The notes under the pieces: model-generated
What the model saw: the letters and a program-made list of their open reading frames with translations, nothing else
The model's database searches: none
Told to the model about the DNA's origin: nothing
Source of the DNA: Rhodobacteraceae bacterium NBU2976
Lineage (GTDB): Bacteria > Pseudomonadota > Alphaproteobacteria > Rhodobacterales > Rhodobacteraceae
Assembly (NCBI GenBank): GCA_023630215.1
Contig: JALPRQ010000001.1
Location: forward strand, 1,178,001-1,242,000
DNA length: 64,000 bases
Direction of reading: 5' to 3'
Part shown: piece after piece, positions 1-8,659 of the stretch
Layout: every line of letters starts with the position of its first letter
Numbering within the stretch: position 1 is the first letter of the stretch
Program-made: the position numbers and the translations under genes

Positions 1-2
1 AC

Positions 3-152
3 CGATGCACGTCATGCGGATGTGTGACCCACTGGCAATCCTTGTTTGACAGTCGCATTGCTGTCAATTGTCGTCTTGCCTATCCCAAAGATATTAAAGG
101 TATCCGTATTCGCCATTTTGATGGCGCTGGGCGGTGGGAGTGGTTGGACTAG
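3..152 (+). CDS. GFA-family protein, C-terminal fragment (5' end outside window)
   Basis: The reading frame that begins at base 3 is open to a TAG at 150-152 and encodes the last 49 residues of a protein. The fragment starts with a CTSCGCVTHW motif, continues through RIAVNCRLA and ends GIRIRHFDGAGRWEWLD. This pattern is characteristic of the C-terminal part of the GFA (glutathione-dependent formaldehyde-activating-like) family, a small zinc-binding fold in which CxxCGC-type cysteines bind metal. The catalytic role of most GFA proteins is not known. The gene is convergent with hisH, 14 bases away. The start and N-terminal half cannot be seen. Confidence 0.75.
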   Translation, partial: RCTSCGCVTHWQSLFDSRIAVNCRLAYPKDIKGIRIRHFDGAGRWEWLD

Positions 153-166
153 GTAATTTTGGTGAT

Positions 167-808
167 CTAGGGCTTCCAGCGCAAAAAATTGCCAATCAAT
201 CGCAATCCGGTTTCCTGACTTTTTTCCGGGTGGAATTGGGTTCCGATCAGATTGTCACGACCCACGACTGCAGTGATGGCACCGGCATAATCTGTCGTCG
301 CCAGACACTGGTCGGTTGCGTCGGCTTGAAGATGATAGGAATGCACGAAATAGGCGTGGTCACCATCGCTCAGACCGTCAAACACGGGGTGAGGTTGCAG
401 GAATGTCAGGTCATTCCAACCCATATGCGGAATTTTCAAGTTGGGGTCTGACGGGGCGATTTCCACCACTTCGCCCGGGATCCAGCCAAACCCTTTGGTG
501 TCGTGACCATGTTCACGACCCCAGGTTGCCATCATTTGCATCCCAACGCAGATACCCAAAAAAGGCGTGCCGTGGCGGATGACGCGATCTTCTATTGCTT
601 CGAAAAGACCGTCATATCCCGCCAGCCCTTGGCGGCAATCCGCGAACGCCCCAACGCCGGGTAGGACGATCCGGTCGGCGCGACGCACCAAGTCGGGATC
701 CGACGACACCAGCACCGGGCCGCTGCCGACCTCGGCCGCCATTCGCTGGAAGCTTTTCTCGGCCGAGTGCAGGTTGCCGCTGTCGTAATCGACGATAACG
801 GTGGTCAT
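167..808 (-). CDS. hisH: Imidazole glycerol phosphate synthase, glutaminase subunit HisH
   Basis: HisH supplies ammonia from glutamine to HisF, which makes imidazole glycerol phosphate and AICAR in histidine synthesis. The 213-aa protein has the class I glutamine amidotransferase fold. The nucleophile Cys87 sits in GICVGMQ, and His193 and Glu195 in QFHPEKSQ complete the triad. The N-terminus ([12 protein letters not shown]) and length are typical. Its start overlaps the hisB stop by 4 bases, so the two are translated as a pair on the minus strand. hisA and hisF, usually next in this order, are not on this side of the window; an unrelated GFA gene follows convergently. Confidence 0.97.
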   Translation of the reverse strand: MTTVIVDYDSGNLHSAEKSFQRMAAEVGSGPVLVSSDPDLVRRADRIVLPGVGAFADCRQGLAGYDGLFEAIEDRVIRHGTPFLGICVGMQMMATWGREHGHDTKGFGWIPGEVVEIAPSDPNLKIPHMGWNDLTFLQPHPVFDGLSDGDHAYFVHSYHLQADATDQCLATTDYAGAITAVVGRDNLIGTQFHPEKSQETGLRLIGNFLRWKP

Positions 809-1398
809 TCGGACAGGGTCCCCTTGGTCGACGGAATGGCGTCGGCTTTCCGTGGATCGGTTTCCAGTGCCACGCGCAGCGCACGTGCGACGGCTTTGAA
901 ACTTGCTTCGGCAATGTGGTGCGAATTGATCCCGTCCAGCCGTTCGATATGCAGGTTCATACCGCTGTTCATAACGAACGCGGTGAAGAACTCACGAACG
1001 AGTTCCGTATCGAAACTGCCGATTTGGCTGGCCGTGAAATCGACCTTCCATGTCAGATAGGCGCGACCGGACATATCAAGCGCCGCACGGATCAGCGTGT
1101 CATCCATCACCAGCAGGCAGGAGCCATAGCGGTTGATGCCGCGCTTATCGCCCATAGCCTGTGCCAAGGCTTTGCCAAGTGCAATGCCGACATCCTCGAC
1201 CGTGTGGTGATCGTCGATGTGTAAATCTCCGTCCGCTTTGACGGTCATATCAATCAGCGCGTGGCGCGAGAGCTGGTCCAGCATATGGTCAAAGAACCCA
1301 ACGCCGGTCTGGTTGTCATAGACACCCGTTCCGTCGAGGTTGATTTCGACCGAAATATCGGTTTCCGCCGTTTTGCGGGTCACCTTGGCTGTGCGCAT
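805..1398 (-). CDS. hisB: Imidazoleglycerol-phosphate dehydratase HisB
   Basis: This monofunctional 197-aa enzyme dehydrates imidazole glycerol phosphate to imidazole acetol phosphate in histidine synthesis. It carries the paired manganese-binding signatures of the family: [13 protein letters not shown] near residue 60 and [11 protein letters not shown] near residue 160. There is no HisB phosphatase domain, as expected outside enterobacteria. It is the first gene of a leftward hisB-hisH unit, with a 4-base overlap. It diverges from copA, and the 123-base gap between them holds the copA promoter and presumably the his promoter. Confidence 0.97.
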   Translation of the reverse strand: MRTAKVTRKTAETDISVEINLDGTGVYDNQTGVGFFDHMLDQLSRHALIDMTVKADGDLHIDDHHTVEDVGIALGKALAQAMGDKRGINRYGSCLLVMDDTLIRAALDMSGRAYLTWKVDFTASQIGSFDTELVREFFTAFVMNSGMNLHIERLDGINSHHIAEASFKAVARALRVALETDPRKADAIPSTKGTLSE

Positions 1399-1467
1399 TC
1401 TCGCCTCCGTCGCTATGGGGCCGCTTATAGGGCGGTGCGTTTTATTAGGAAAGAGGGTTTTATGCCC

Positions 1468-1498
1468 TTGACCTTCCAGTGACTGGAAGGATTATATC
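1468..1498 (+). promoter_or_regulatory. CueR-type promoter of copA
   Basis: A -35 element TTGACC (1468-1473) and a -10 element TATATC (1493-1498) are separated by 19 bases, the overlong spacer typical of MerR-family promoters. The spacer holds a perfect 9-base dyad, CCTTCCAGT-G-ACTGGAAGG (1472-1490), of the CueR operator type. The cognate regulator is encoded at the end of the same operon, so autogenous copper control is very likely. Confidence 0.88.
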
Positions 1499-1521
1499 AG
1501 GTGCCGAAGAAGGAGAATCCC

Positions 1522-3681
1522 ATGAGTCTCGATCAGGCACAGACAACAGAAACAGTGAAATTTGATATCAGCGGCATGACGTGCGCAGGCTGTGCGGGAC
1601 GGGTTGAAAAGGCCCTGTCCGGCGCACCGGGGGTGGTATCGGCATCGGTGAACCTTGCGTTAGAAAATGCGTCGGTCACTTATTACCCGGCGGAGGTGGA
1701 TACCGGAACGATTGCCGAGGCGTCGAACGATGCCGGGTATCCGGCGCATCTGCACGAGGATCATGTCGAAGCGCCATCCAGCAATCGCGATGTATGGGAG
1801 ATGGGGATTGCCATCGCCCTGACCTTGCCACTTGTGGCGCAGATGGTGGCGATGTGGACGGGGATCGGGTTCCATCTGTCCCCGTGGATGGAGTTGGCGC
1901 TGGCCACCCCGGTGCAATTCATCATCGGACGACGGTTTTATAAAGGCGCCTGGCATGCGTTGAAAGCGCGGGCCGGGAATATGGACCAGCTGGTCGTTGT
2001 GGGGACGAGTGCGGCGTTTTTCTACTCGCTCTATTTGTTGCTGACCCAGGGCATGGCGGCCAAGGGGCATTTGTATTTCGAGGCGGCAGCGGTGGTCATC
2101 ACGTTGGTGCTGTTAGGTAAGTTTCTGGAAAGCCGCGCGAAGGCGTCTGCGTCGGCGGCGCTGCGCCAGTTGATGGCGCTGCGCCCGGACGAGGCAACGG
2201 TGCTGCGCGATGGCGTGGAACAGCAGGTGCCGATTGATCAGGTGCGGTTGGGCGACGTGGTTATTGTCCGCCCCGGCGAACGTGTGGCCGTTGATGGCGC
2301 GATTATCGAGGGCGAGAGCGAGCTGGATGAAAGCCTGCTGACCGGGGAACCAATGCCCGTTGCGCGGCATGTCGGTGACGCAGTGATCGCGGGGGCGATC
2401 AATGGATCGGGGTTGCTGCGTGTGGAAACGCGCAAGATCGGGTCGGACACAACACTGGCGCGGATTGCTGATCTGGTGGAACAGGCACAGGTAGGCAAAG
2501 CGCCGATCCAGCGCTTGGTGGATCGGGTGGCCGGGATATTTGTGCCAGTTGTGCTGGTTATCGCTGTTGTGACCTTTGGCGTCTGGTTGGCGATTGGTGG
2601 CGGAGTCGAAGGCGCGCTGACGGCGGCGATCTCTGTCCTGGTGATCGCGTGCCCCTGTGCGCTGGGTCTGGCAACGCCGACGGCACTGGTCGCGGGGACG
2701 GGTGTCGCCGCGAAGCATGGTATTCTGATCCGCAATATCGAAGTTTTGGAGCGGGCGCGCGACATTGACACAGTTGTATTTGACAAGACCGGGACCTTGA
2801 CGATGGGCAAGCCAGAGATTGTCGAAATGAAACCGCTCGACGGGACCGAGGAGGATTTGCTGCGGGTGGCGGCGTCCCTTCAGTCAGGGTCGGAACATCC
2901 GTTGGGCAAAGCGATGGTCGCTGCTGCCGAGGCGCGGGGGCTGACGCTGAGTGCGCCAAAAGGTTTTAAGGCCAGTATCGGGGCGGGGGTCGAAGGATCA
3001 GTTGACGGTGCGAAAGTGATGATCGGACGGCAGGCATATGCTGCTGACGGTGCTGATGCCGCGCTGGCTGATGACATGCTGGATAAGGGTCAGACGGTCG
3101 TCTGGGTCTCGCGCGATGGCGAGGTGCTGGGGTTGATCGGTCTGGCTGATACCGTGCGTGACAGCGCGAAACAGGCGGTGAAGGCGTTGCACGACCGGGG
3201 TATCAAGACGCTGCTGCTGACCGGAGACAATCAGGCAACGGCTGATTTGATCGCGGCGGAGGTCGGGATTGACGAAGTGCGCGCGGAAATGCGGCCACTG
3301 GACAAGGTCAAAGGGATCAAGGCGCTGGTGAAAGAGGGGCGCAAGGTCGCCATGGTTGGCGACGGCGTCAATGACGCCCCCGCACTGGCCGAGGCTGATC
3401 TGGGCATCGCCATGGGCAGCGGCGCAGATGTGGCGCTGGAGACGGCGGGCTTTGTGCTGATGCGAGCGGAGCCGACGCTTGTCGGGGCCTCGCTGGACAT
3501 CGCACAGGCAACGGCGCGGAAAATCCGGCAGAACCTGTTCTGGGCGTTTATTTACAACATCATCGGGATACCGATTGCCGCGATGGGTCTGCTGAACCCT
3601 GCGCTTGCGGGCGCAGCGATGGCGTTTTCCAGCGTATCCGTTGTGTCGAACGCGCTGCTGTTGAAACGATGGAGGCCATAG
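1522..3681 (+). CDS. copA: Copper-exporting P1B-1 ATPase CopA
   Basis: CopA pumps Cu(I) from the cytoplasm across the inner membrane. The start chosen is ATG 1522, because AAGGAG lies 6 bases upstream; this gives 719 aa. One heavy-metal-associated domain is at the N-terminus (GMTCAGC, residues 18-24). The membrane copper site CPC is at 377-379, the phosphorylated Asp is Asp421 in DKTGTLT, the nucleotide domain has SEHPLGKA, and GDGVND follows. The last helices carry YN and MxxSS (MAFSSVSVVSNA), the copper-selective P1B-1 signature. Its stop overlaps the cueR start by one base. Control is by the CueR-type promoter at 1468-1498. Confidence 0.96.
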   Translation: MSLDQAQTTETVKFDISGMTCAGCAGRVEKALSGAPGVVSASVNLALENASVTYYPAEVDTGTIAEASNDAGYPAHLHEDHVEAPSSNRDVWEMGIAIALTLPLVAQMVAMWTGIGFHLSPWMELALATPVQFIIGRRFYKGAWHALKARAGNMDQLVVVGTSAAFFYSLYLLLTQGMAAKGHLYFEAAAVVITLVLLGKFLESRAKASASAALRQLMALRPDEATVLRDGVEQQVPIDQVRLGDVVIVRPGERVAVDGAIIEGESELDESLLTGEPMPVARHVGDAVIAGAINGSGLLRVETRKIGSDTTLARIADLVEQAQVGKAPIQRLVDRVAGIFVPVVLVIAVVTFGVWLAIGGGVEGALTAAISVLVIACPCALGLATPTALVAGTGVAAKHGILIRNIEVLERARDIDTVVFDKTGTLTMGKPEIVEMKPLDGTEEDLLRVAASLQSGSEHPLGKAMVAAAEARGLTLSAPKGFKASIGAGVEGSVDGAKVMIGRQAYAADGADAALADDMLDKGQTVVWVSRDGEVLGLIGLADTVRDSAKQAVKALHDRGIKTLLLTGDNQATADLIAAEVGIDEVRAEMRPLDKVKGIKALVKEGRKVAMVGDGVNDAPALAEADLGIAMGSGADVALETAGFVLMRAEPTLVGASLDIAQATARKIRQNLFWAFIYNIIGIPIAAMGLLNPALAGAAMAFSSVSVVSNALLLKRWRP

Positions 3682-4064
3682 TGAATATTGGTGAGGCTGC
3701 GGAACAGGCAGGGCTACCTGCAAAAACGATCCGATATTACGAGGAAATCGGGCTGGTTGCGCCTGATCGATCTGAAAACGGGTATCGGGATTTTTCCGAT
3801 ACCCATATCCACAAGCTGAAATTCCTGAGCCGGTCACGGAACCTTGGATTTTCAATTGAGGATTGCCGGGTTTTACTGTCGCTTTATGAGGACAAAAACC
3901 GTGCCAGTGGCGAGGTGCGCGACGTAGCAAAGGAGCATCTGTCAGCGATTGAGACAAAAATCGCTGAGCTGCAATCCATGCACGCGACCCTGTCGCATCT
4001 GGTTCATAAATGCCACGGCGATGACCGCCCCGATTGCCCGATATTGGACGAGCTGTCGGCTTAG
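3681..4064 (+). CDS. cueR: MerR-family copper-responsive regulator CueR
   Basis: This 127-aa MerR regulator senses cytoplasmic Cu(I) and activates copA. The start is GTG 3681: GGAGG lies 6 bases upstream and translation then begins VNIGEAAEQAG as in the family. An ATG at 3669 would add four residues without a better ribosome site. The winged HTH has KTIRYYEEIGLV. The metal loop has Cys111 and Cys119 with CHGDDRPDC spacing, and Ser76 sits where CueR-type sensors of monovalent metals have Ser77. It is translationally coupled to copA and convergent with the DUF4198 gene, the two stops overlapping by 4 bases. Confidence 0.94.
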   Translation: MNIGEAAEQAGLPAKTIRYYEEIGLVAPDRSENGYRDFSDTHIHKLKFLSRSRNLGFSIEDCRVLLSLYEDKNRASGEVRDVAKEHLSAIETKIAELQSMHATLSHLVHKCHGDDRPDCPILDELSA

Positions 4065-4855
4065 TCGACAGTAAAGGTCAAGGACGCCCACAGAGAATGC
4101 CACGAGGTGCCGGTTGCTTCTTGGTCCTCCTCGGGCGGGATGACCATTTGCACGCTGTTCAACATATATGTTCCCGACTCCACAGGAATAATCGCCAGAC
4201 CATTGGCATTGGTATAGACGGTCAGCGTCTCCTCGCTGCCCTTGTGAAACACTTCGATTTTGCGACGTGGAAGAGGGTTGCCCATAAAGAACAAACGCAC
4301 GGGCAAACCGCGGCTGATATCGTCCGTATAGGGATTGGCGAGCGCCACAAGTTCGAACGGCATCCCGACGTGAACGTCTTGGCCCACGCCATCGTCAACG
4401 GCGACCAGCGCCTTGACATAGCGGGTATACCCTTCGCCAAAGCCAGTTTCAGGAAGGTTGCGGGCGGCGTGTTCTTCGAGAACCCAGTCAAGTTCCATAT
4501 GTTCGATAAACCGTGCGAACTGATCCGGTTCGGTATAGGTAAGTTTTTGCGTTGCGGCGACATCAACAATGACATTCAAACCCGGTTCGCGTGGCGTGAC
4601 AGCAAGTGAAGGGCGATCACCGGGGCGTAAATCGGGCGCCCAGCTGCCAGCGCCATCAATGATGAAATAGCTTTGATGTTGCGCGGCATCATAGGGATAT
4701 TCATTTCCTTTGAAGTTTTGACCAACGAATACTCCGATCTCCATCACATCTTCGGAGGATATCGTAAAATCGCGGGCTTCCAGCCAGTATTCATGTGCCG
4801 TTGCGGACAAGCCAGTAAACAAAAAGACAGTAAATGAAGCAATTGCACGAAACAT
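4061..4855 (-). CDS. DUF4198 periplasmic protein
   Basis: A 264-aa secreted protein with a signal peptide (MFRAIASFTVFLFTGLSATA) followed at once by HEYWLEARDF, the usual mature start of DUF4198 proteins. The rest is predicted beta-rich (for example PVRLFFMGNPL and NANGLAIIPVESGTY), consistent with an immunoglobulin-like periplasmic domain. DUF4198 proteins are often found beside nickel, cobalt or other metal transport genes, but their biochemical role is unknown. Here the gene diverges from a HupE/UreJ-type membrane protein across 68 bases, which supports a shared metal-related task. It converges on cueR. Confidence 0.8.
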   Translation of the reverse strand: MFRAIASFTVFLFTGLSATAHEYWLEARDFTISSEDVMEIGVFVGQNFKGNEYPYDAAQHQSYFIIDGAGSWAPDLRPGDRPSLAVTPREPGLNVIVDVAATQKLTYTEPDQFARFIEHMELDWVLEEHAARNLPETGFGEGYTRYVKALVAVDDGVGQDVHVGMPFELVALANPYTDDISRGLPVRLFFMGNPLPRRKIEVFHKGSEETLTVYTNANGLAIIPVESGTYMLNSVQMVIPPEEDQEATGTSWHSLWASLTFTVD

Positions 4856-4923
4856 CTGGAAAACCCCCTCTGAGTTGTGCTGTAAAGTTCAAGTCAAACA
4901 CGATTTAGTCAAGGAACATTCTC

Positions 4924-6036
4924 GTGCGTTTTCTATTTGCGGCCCTAACGATCATTTTATTGCCTGTTACGGTGTTGGCACATGCATTGCCCCCCGGAAC
5001 GCTGGATATGCGATTTGGGGATCATCGCTACGAGGCCATTCTGGAATTTTCGTTGGAAGCCGTGATCGCGGGGTTGGATCCGGCATTGGAAGACACCAAC
5101 GAAGCCGAAAATATCGAAGATTACGAAGCGTTGCGGGCATTGGAGCCAGCCGAGTTGCGTGCCGCGTTCAATGATTTCCGCGATCAGTTCCAGTCGCAGA
5201 TCACATTTGAAGTGGATGGTGTTGTTATTCCCTTCGAGATCACCGACGTGATTATCCCCGAGGTTGGGGATGTCGAGCTGTTACGATTGTCGCAGATACA
5301 TCTTGAAAGCAATCTGCCGGAAGCCTCGGAGAGCTTGATCGTATCGTCCAACGAAAACATGAGCAACATCCACCTGCGCGTGTTCACGGCCACCGATGAA
5401 ATCGGTTATGCGAAATTCATGACGCCGGGGGCGTCATCGGACCCGATTTCGTTGACCGGAGTTACGGATCAACCATTCTGGCGGGTGTTCACTTCATATA
5501 TCTTTATTGGGTTTGAACATATCCTGCCGCTGGGGTTGGATCATATTCTGTTTGTTGTCGGCCTGTTCCTGTTATCGACGCAGATGCGACCGCTCTTGTG
5601 GCAGGTTTCGGCCTTTACGCTGGCTCATACGATCACACTTGCATTGGGTATGCTGGGGATTGTGACAATTCCGGCATCTATCGTTGAACCGTTGATCGCG
5701 GCATCTATCATGTATGTGGCAATCGAGAATATCTTCATGTCAAAGCTGAGCCCGTGGCGACCCGCGATCATATTTGTGTTCGGGCTTTTGCACGGATTGG
5801 GATTTGCGGGGGTTTTGACAGAATTTGGTTTGCCAAAAGGGCAGTTCGTATCCGCGCTGATCGGGTTTAATGTCGGGGTCGAATTTGGACAGTTGGCTGT
5901 TATCTTGTTGTGTTTCCTGACCTTTGGATACTGGTTTGGCAAAAAGGCGTGGTATCGAAATGTCATTTCGATTCCGATGTCAGCGGGTATCGCGGTAATC
6001 GCCGGCTACTGGGTGTACGAAAGGGTTTTCCTGTGA
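4924..6036 (+). CDS. HupE/UreJ-family membrane protein with periplasmic N-terminal domain
   Basis: A 370-aa protein with a signal peptide (ending VLAHA), a periplasmic domain to about residue 180, then six or seven membrane helices. The membrane part has HupE/UreJ signatures: FEHILPLGLDHILFVVGLF, FTLAHTITLALG, LLHGLGFAG and FNVGVEFGQL, with conserved histidines. HupE/UreJ members are linked to nickel or cobalt transport, but the long forms with an extracytoplasmic domain are not well characterised. The start is GTG 4924 with AAGGA 8 bases upstream. The stop overlaps the following LprI-like gene by 4 bases. The metal is unknown; proximity to copA-cueR is suggestive only. Confidence 0.82.
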   Translation: MRFLFAALTIILLPVTVLAHALPPGTLDMRFGDHRYEAILEFSLEAVIAGLDPALEDTNEAENIEDYEALRALEPAELRAAFNDFRDQFQSQITFEVDGVVIPFEITDVIIPEVGDVELLRLSQIHLESNLPEASESLIVSSNENMSNIHLRVFTATDEIGYAKFMTPGASSDPISLTGVTDQPFWRVFTSYIFIGFEHILPLGLDHILFVVGLFLLSTQMRPLLWQVSAFTLAHTITLALGMLGIVTIPASIVEPLIAASIMYVAIENIFMSKLSPWRPAIIFVFGLLHGLGFAGVLTEFGLPKGQFVSALIGFNVGVEFGQLAVILLCFLTFGYWFGKKAWYRNVISIPMSAGIAVIAGYWVYERVFL

Positions 6037-6539
6037 CGCGTTGGCTTCTGTTTCTGATGCTGACCTGTCCCGGGATGGCTGTTGCGCAATCCGAAGGGCA
6101 TGAATGGATGTTGGACGAATTGCGGGCGTGCTATGACGCTGCCGAGGATTTTGTCGGCAAAACAGCCTGTATCGGAACCATGTCGTCCAAATGTCAGGAG
6201 ACCGAGGAAGGCGGGTATACCACGTTTGGAATGGCCAGTTGCAACAATGACGAATATCAGGCGTGGGACGTGCTGTTGAACGTGGAATATCAGGCAACGA
6301 AAGCGGCATTTGAGGCATGGGATACTGATGAAGCGGAATATTTTCCGGAATATGCCAACCGGGTTGAAACGCTTCGGGATGCCCAGCGTGCGTGGATCGC
6401 GTTTCGTGATGCCGAATGCGCGCTAGAATATGCCATTTGGGGAAGCGGTTCGATGCGTCACATTGCGGGCACCGGCTGCCTGTTAGATGAAACCGCGAAG
6501 CGCACCATCGCATTGTGGGCGATGCGAGTAACGTATTGA
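6033..6539 (+). CDS. LprI-like (DUF1311) secreted protein
   Basis: The start is GTG 6033, overlapping the HupE/UreJ stop in GTGA; translation then opens with a signal peptide VTRWLLFLMLTCPGMAVAQ. The 168-aa product ends in a DUF1311/LprI-type domain: LRDAQRAWIAFRDAECALE, then GTGCLLDETAKRTIAL. It has several cysteines likely to pair in the periplasm. DUF1311 proteins include a mycobacterial lysozyme inhibitor; whether this one inhibits lysozyme is unknown. It is translationally coupled to the HupE/UreJ gene, and its stop abuts the stop of the convergent GlsB-like gene. Confidence 0.82.
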   Translation: MTRWLLFLMLTCPGMAVAQSEGHEWMLDELRACYDAAEDFVGKTACIGTMSSKCQETEEGGYTTFGMASCNNDEYQAWDVLLNVEYQATKAAFEAWDTDEAEYFPEYANRVETLRDAQRAWIAFRDAECALEYAIWGSGSMRHIAGTGCLLDETAKRTIALWAMRVTY

Positions 6540-6776
6540 TTACTTGCGGGCCGCCGTTGGCACGATAATCAGCGCCCCGGCGGATCCGACAATCGCGTTT
6601 ACACCGGGGCTGCCAAAGCTCCACCCGAACATCACGCGCACCATGAACAGCAACATTACACCCCCGAGGCAGATGATGATGCTGGGAAGAATACCGTTAT
6701 GGGTGAAATTATATTTCTCGGACAGGTATCCCACGATACCGCCAATAATCAGTGATCCAAAGAATGAGAAAAACAT
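6540..6776 (-). CDS. GlsB/YeaQ/YmgE-like small membrane protein
   Basis: A 78-aa hydrophobic protein with three predicted helices. GGIVGYLSEK follows the first helix, ILPSIIICLGGVMLLFMV is the second, and VNAIVGSAGALIIVP the third. The glycine-rich helices resemble the transglycosylase-associated (GlsB/YeaQ) family, whose members are often stress-induced and of unknown function. It lies 51 bases after the YdcH-like gene and probably shares its transcript. Family assignment rests on pattern only. Confidence 0.65.
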   Translation of the reverse strand: MFFSFFGSLIIGGIVGYLSEKYNFTHNGILPSIIICLGGVMLLFMVRVMFGWSFGSPGVNAIVGSAGALIIVPTAARK

Positions 6777-6827
6777 GGCTCTCCCTTTTGACCGGAGTTT
6801 ACCCGATTCATCGAGAGAGCCAAGCGG

Positions 6828-7064
6828 TTAATCCGCCAGAAGCGGCGAAATGCGATCCAGGAGATGTAGGCGCTCTTTGCGCATTTCTTCCAAATGGAAA
6901 TCGTCGGTGGGCTCGACATTGGTTTCCGCACGGTGAATGGCGCGGGTGAGCGCGTGATATTTGTCGCTTAGAACGGCGAATTCTCCGCTCGTGGTTTTCA
7001 AGGCGTGGATCTTATCCTCTTTCCCCGGAAACATGTCATGAAGTTCATTTGGTGTGTGTGACAT
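6828..7064 (-). CDS. YdcH-family (DUF465) small protein
   Basis: A 78-aa charged, helical, soluble protein. The central segment KYHALTRAIHRAETN is the DUF465/YdcH hallmark, followed by the acidic linker and EMRKERLHLLDRI. YdcH-like proteins are common in alphaproteobacteria and have no established function. An AAGGAGG ribosome site precedes the ATG. A perfect 6-base inverted repeat lies upstream at 7112-7129. Confidence 0.85.
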   Translation of the reverse strand: MSHTPNELHDMFPGKEDKIHALKTTSGEFAVLSDKYHALTRAIHRAETNVEPTDDFHLEEMRKERLHLLDRISPLLAD

Positions 7065-7111
7065 AAGTTACCTCCTTCTTTGGAGGTTAGTCTTAAACCA
7101 GCAAGGACATG

Positions 7112-7129
7112 TGACCTTGAGATAGGTCA
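7112..7129. promoter_or_regulatory. Inverted repeat upstream of the YdcH gene
   Basis: TGACCT and AGGTCA form perfect 6-base arms separated by 6 bases in the 75-base gap between the fmt stop and the YdcH start. It could be an operator for the YdcH-GlsB unit. There is no T-run, so a terminator for fmt is less likely. The binding factor is unknown. Confidence 0.35.
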
Positions 7130-7139
7130 AGTTTCATAA

Positions 7140-8045
7140 TTATTCCAGCTGAGTTCCGGCGGGGATTGGGGTGCCGCGCAGGAATGTGTCAACGTCTTGT
7201 GCCCCCTTGCCCGCACGTTGTAGCTGGGTGATCTGCACAGCATCGTCGCCTGTGGCGATGGTCAGTGCGTCGTCAAGTGTAATGCCGGGAGCGCCATTTC
7301 CGGTGGCGAGGCGGCTGTTTAGCGCTTTGATACGTTCGCCGTCGAGTTCAAACCATGCGCCCGGGAAAGGGGAGAGACCGCGGATTTGGCGGTCGATCAC
7401 GGTGGCAGGGCGAGTCCAGTCGATCCGCGCCTCGGCCTTGTCGATCTTGGCGGCGTATGTGACGCCTTCTTCCGATTGCGGAGTGGACGGGAGGGGGAGG
7501 CGGTCGAGAGTTTCGACGATCAGCTTTGCCCCCATTTCGGACAACCGGTCATGGAGGGTTTGCGTGGTGTCGTCGGCACTGATGGGCGTTGACTGGCGCA
7601 GATAAACCGGGCCAGTGTCCAACCCTGCCTCCATCTGCACAATGCAGACACCGGTTTCGGAATCACCCGCCATGATTGCGCGATGGATTGGGGCCGCCCC
7701 ACGCCAGCGCGGAAGCAGCGAAGCATGGATGTTCAGGCAGCCTTGCGTTGGCGCATCGAGGATGGTTTGCGGTAGGATCAGGCCATAGGCGACGACAACG
7801 GCGACGTCGGCGTTCAAGGCGGCGAAGGCGTCGCGGTCCTCTTCCGCCTTGAAATTCTTCGGCGTTCGAACTGGCAAGCCAAGTGCCTCGGCGCGGTGAT
7901 GGACAGGGCTGGGGCGATCTTTCTTGCCGCGACCGGCTGGGCGGGGCGGCTGGGTGTAGACCGCAGCAATTTCATGACCTGCGTTCACAAGTGCGTCCAG
8001 CACAGGCACTGAAAAATCCGGTGTGCCCATGAAGACCAGACGCAT
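7140..8045 (-). CDS. fmt: Methionyl-tRNA formyltransferase
   Basis: Fmt formylates initiator Met-tRNA using 10-formyl-tetrahydrofolate. The 301-aa protein begins [19 protein letters not shown], has the folate and catalytic segment [21 protein letters not shown] with the essential Asn-His, and has the C-terminal tRNA-binding OB-like domain ([19 protein letters not shown]). It overlaps the def stop by one base (TGATG), the classic def-fmt pair that couples formylation and deformylation of nascent chains. Confidence 0.97.
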   Translation of the reverse strand: MRLVFMGTPDFSVPVLDALVNAGHEIAAVYTQPPRPAGRGKKDRPSPVHHRAEALGLPVRTPKNFKAEEDRDAFAALNADVAVVVAYGLILPQTILDAPTQGCLNIHASLLPRWRGAAPIHRAIMAGDSETGVCIVQMEAGLDTGPVYLRQSTPISADDTTQTLHDRLSEMGAKLIVETLDRLPLPSTPQSEEGVTYAAKIDKAEARIDWTRPATVIDRQIRGLSPFPGAWFELDGERIKALNSRLATGNGAPGITLDDALTIATGDDAVQITQLQRAGKGAQDVDTFLRGTPIPAGTQLE

Positions 8046-8563
8046 CAGTCGCGCGCCAGTTCTTTTTTCAGTTTCTTCATTTTGTTCGTGATCATGGTGC
8101 GTTTCAACCGCGATATATGATCAATAAACAATATGCCATTCAGATGATCCAGTTCGTGCTGAACGGCGGTGGCGGCCAATGCATCAAACTCGCGTTCCTG
8201 CGGTTTGCCATCCACATCAAGGTAAGCCATGCGCACCTGTTTGGGGCGTGTGACTTCCTCGTACATTTCGGGGATGGAAAGACAGCCTTCTTCGTGGGTG
8301 TTGAGTTCCTCTGACTCCCACGTGATTTCTGGGTTGATCAGGACCATCGGGTCGGCGGGCGCTTCCTTGTCCGACGTGTCAATCACGAAAATACGGCTCA
8401 TCACCCCGATCTGCGGGGCGGCAAGTCCAACGCCGGGGGCGTCATACATGGTTTCCAGCATGTCATCCGCCAATTTACGGATGTTTGCATCCACATTGGA
8501 TACAGGATCACACACCTTTTTCAGGCGCGGGTCGGGATGGATCAGGATCGGTCGTATCGTCAT
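8045..8563 (-). CDS. def: Peptide deformylase
   Basis: Def removes the N-formyl group from nascent proteins. The 172-aa enzyme has all three metal-site motifs in order: [18 protein letters not shown] (Cys ligand) and [11 protein letters not shown] (HEXXH, two His ligands and catalytic Glu). It is co-translated with fmt through a one-base overlap and diverges from the PatB-type gene across about 96 bases. Confidence 0.97.
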   Translation of the reverse strand: MTIRPILIHPDPRLKKVCDPVSNVDANIRKLADDMLETMYDAPGVGLAAPQIGVMSRIFVIDTSDKEAPADPMVLINPEITWESEELNTHEEGCLSIPEMYEEVTRPKQVRMAYLDVDGKPQEREFDALAATAVQHELDHLNGILFIDHISRLKRTMITNKMKKLKKELARD

Positions 8564-8659
8564 GATGCCGGATGTAAGCGATCAGCCGCGGCGCTGCAAG
8601 AAGGCTCTTGCCCCTGCCGACTATTTGGGTAGCTTTGCGCGGTAAGACGGGACTTGGAA

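Noticed and set aside
9-113. 34-codon open frame on the minus strand at the left edge
   Set aside because: It is antisense to the well-supported GFA-family fragment and shows no family pattern.
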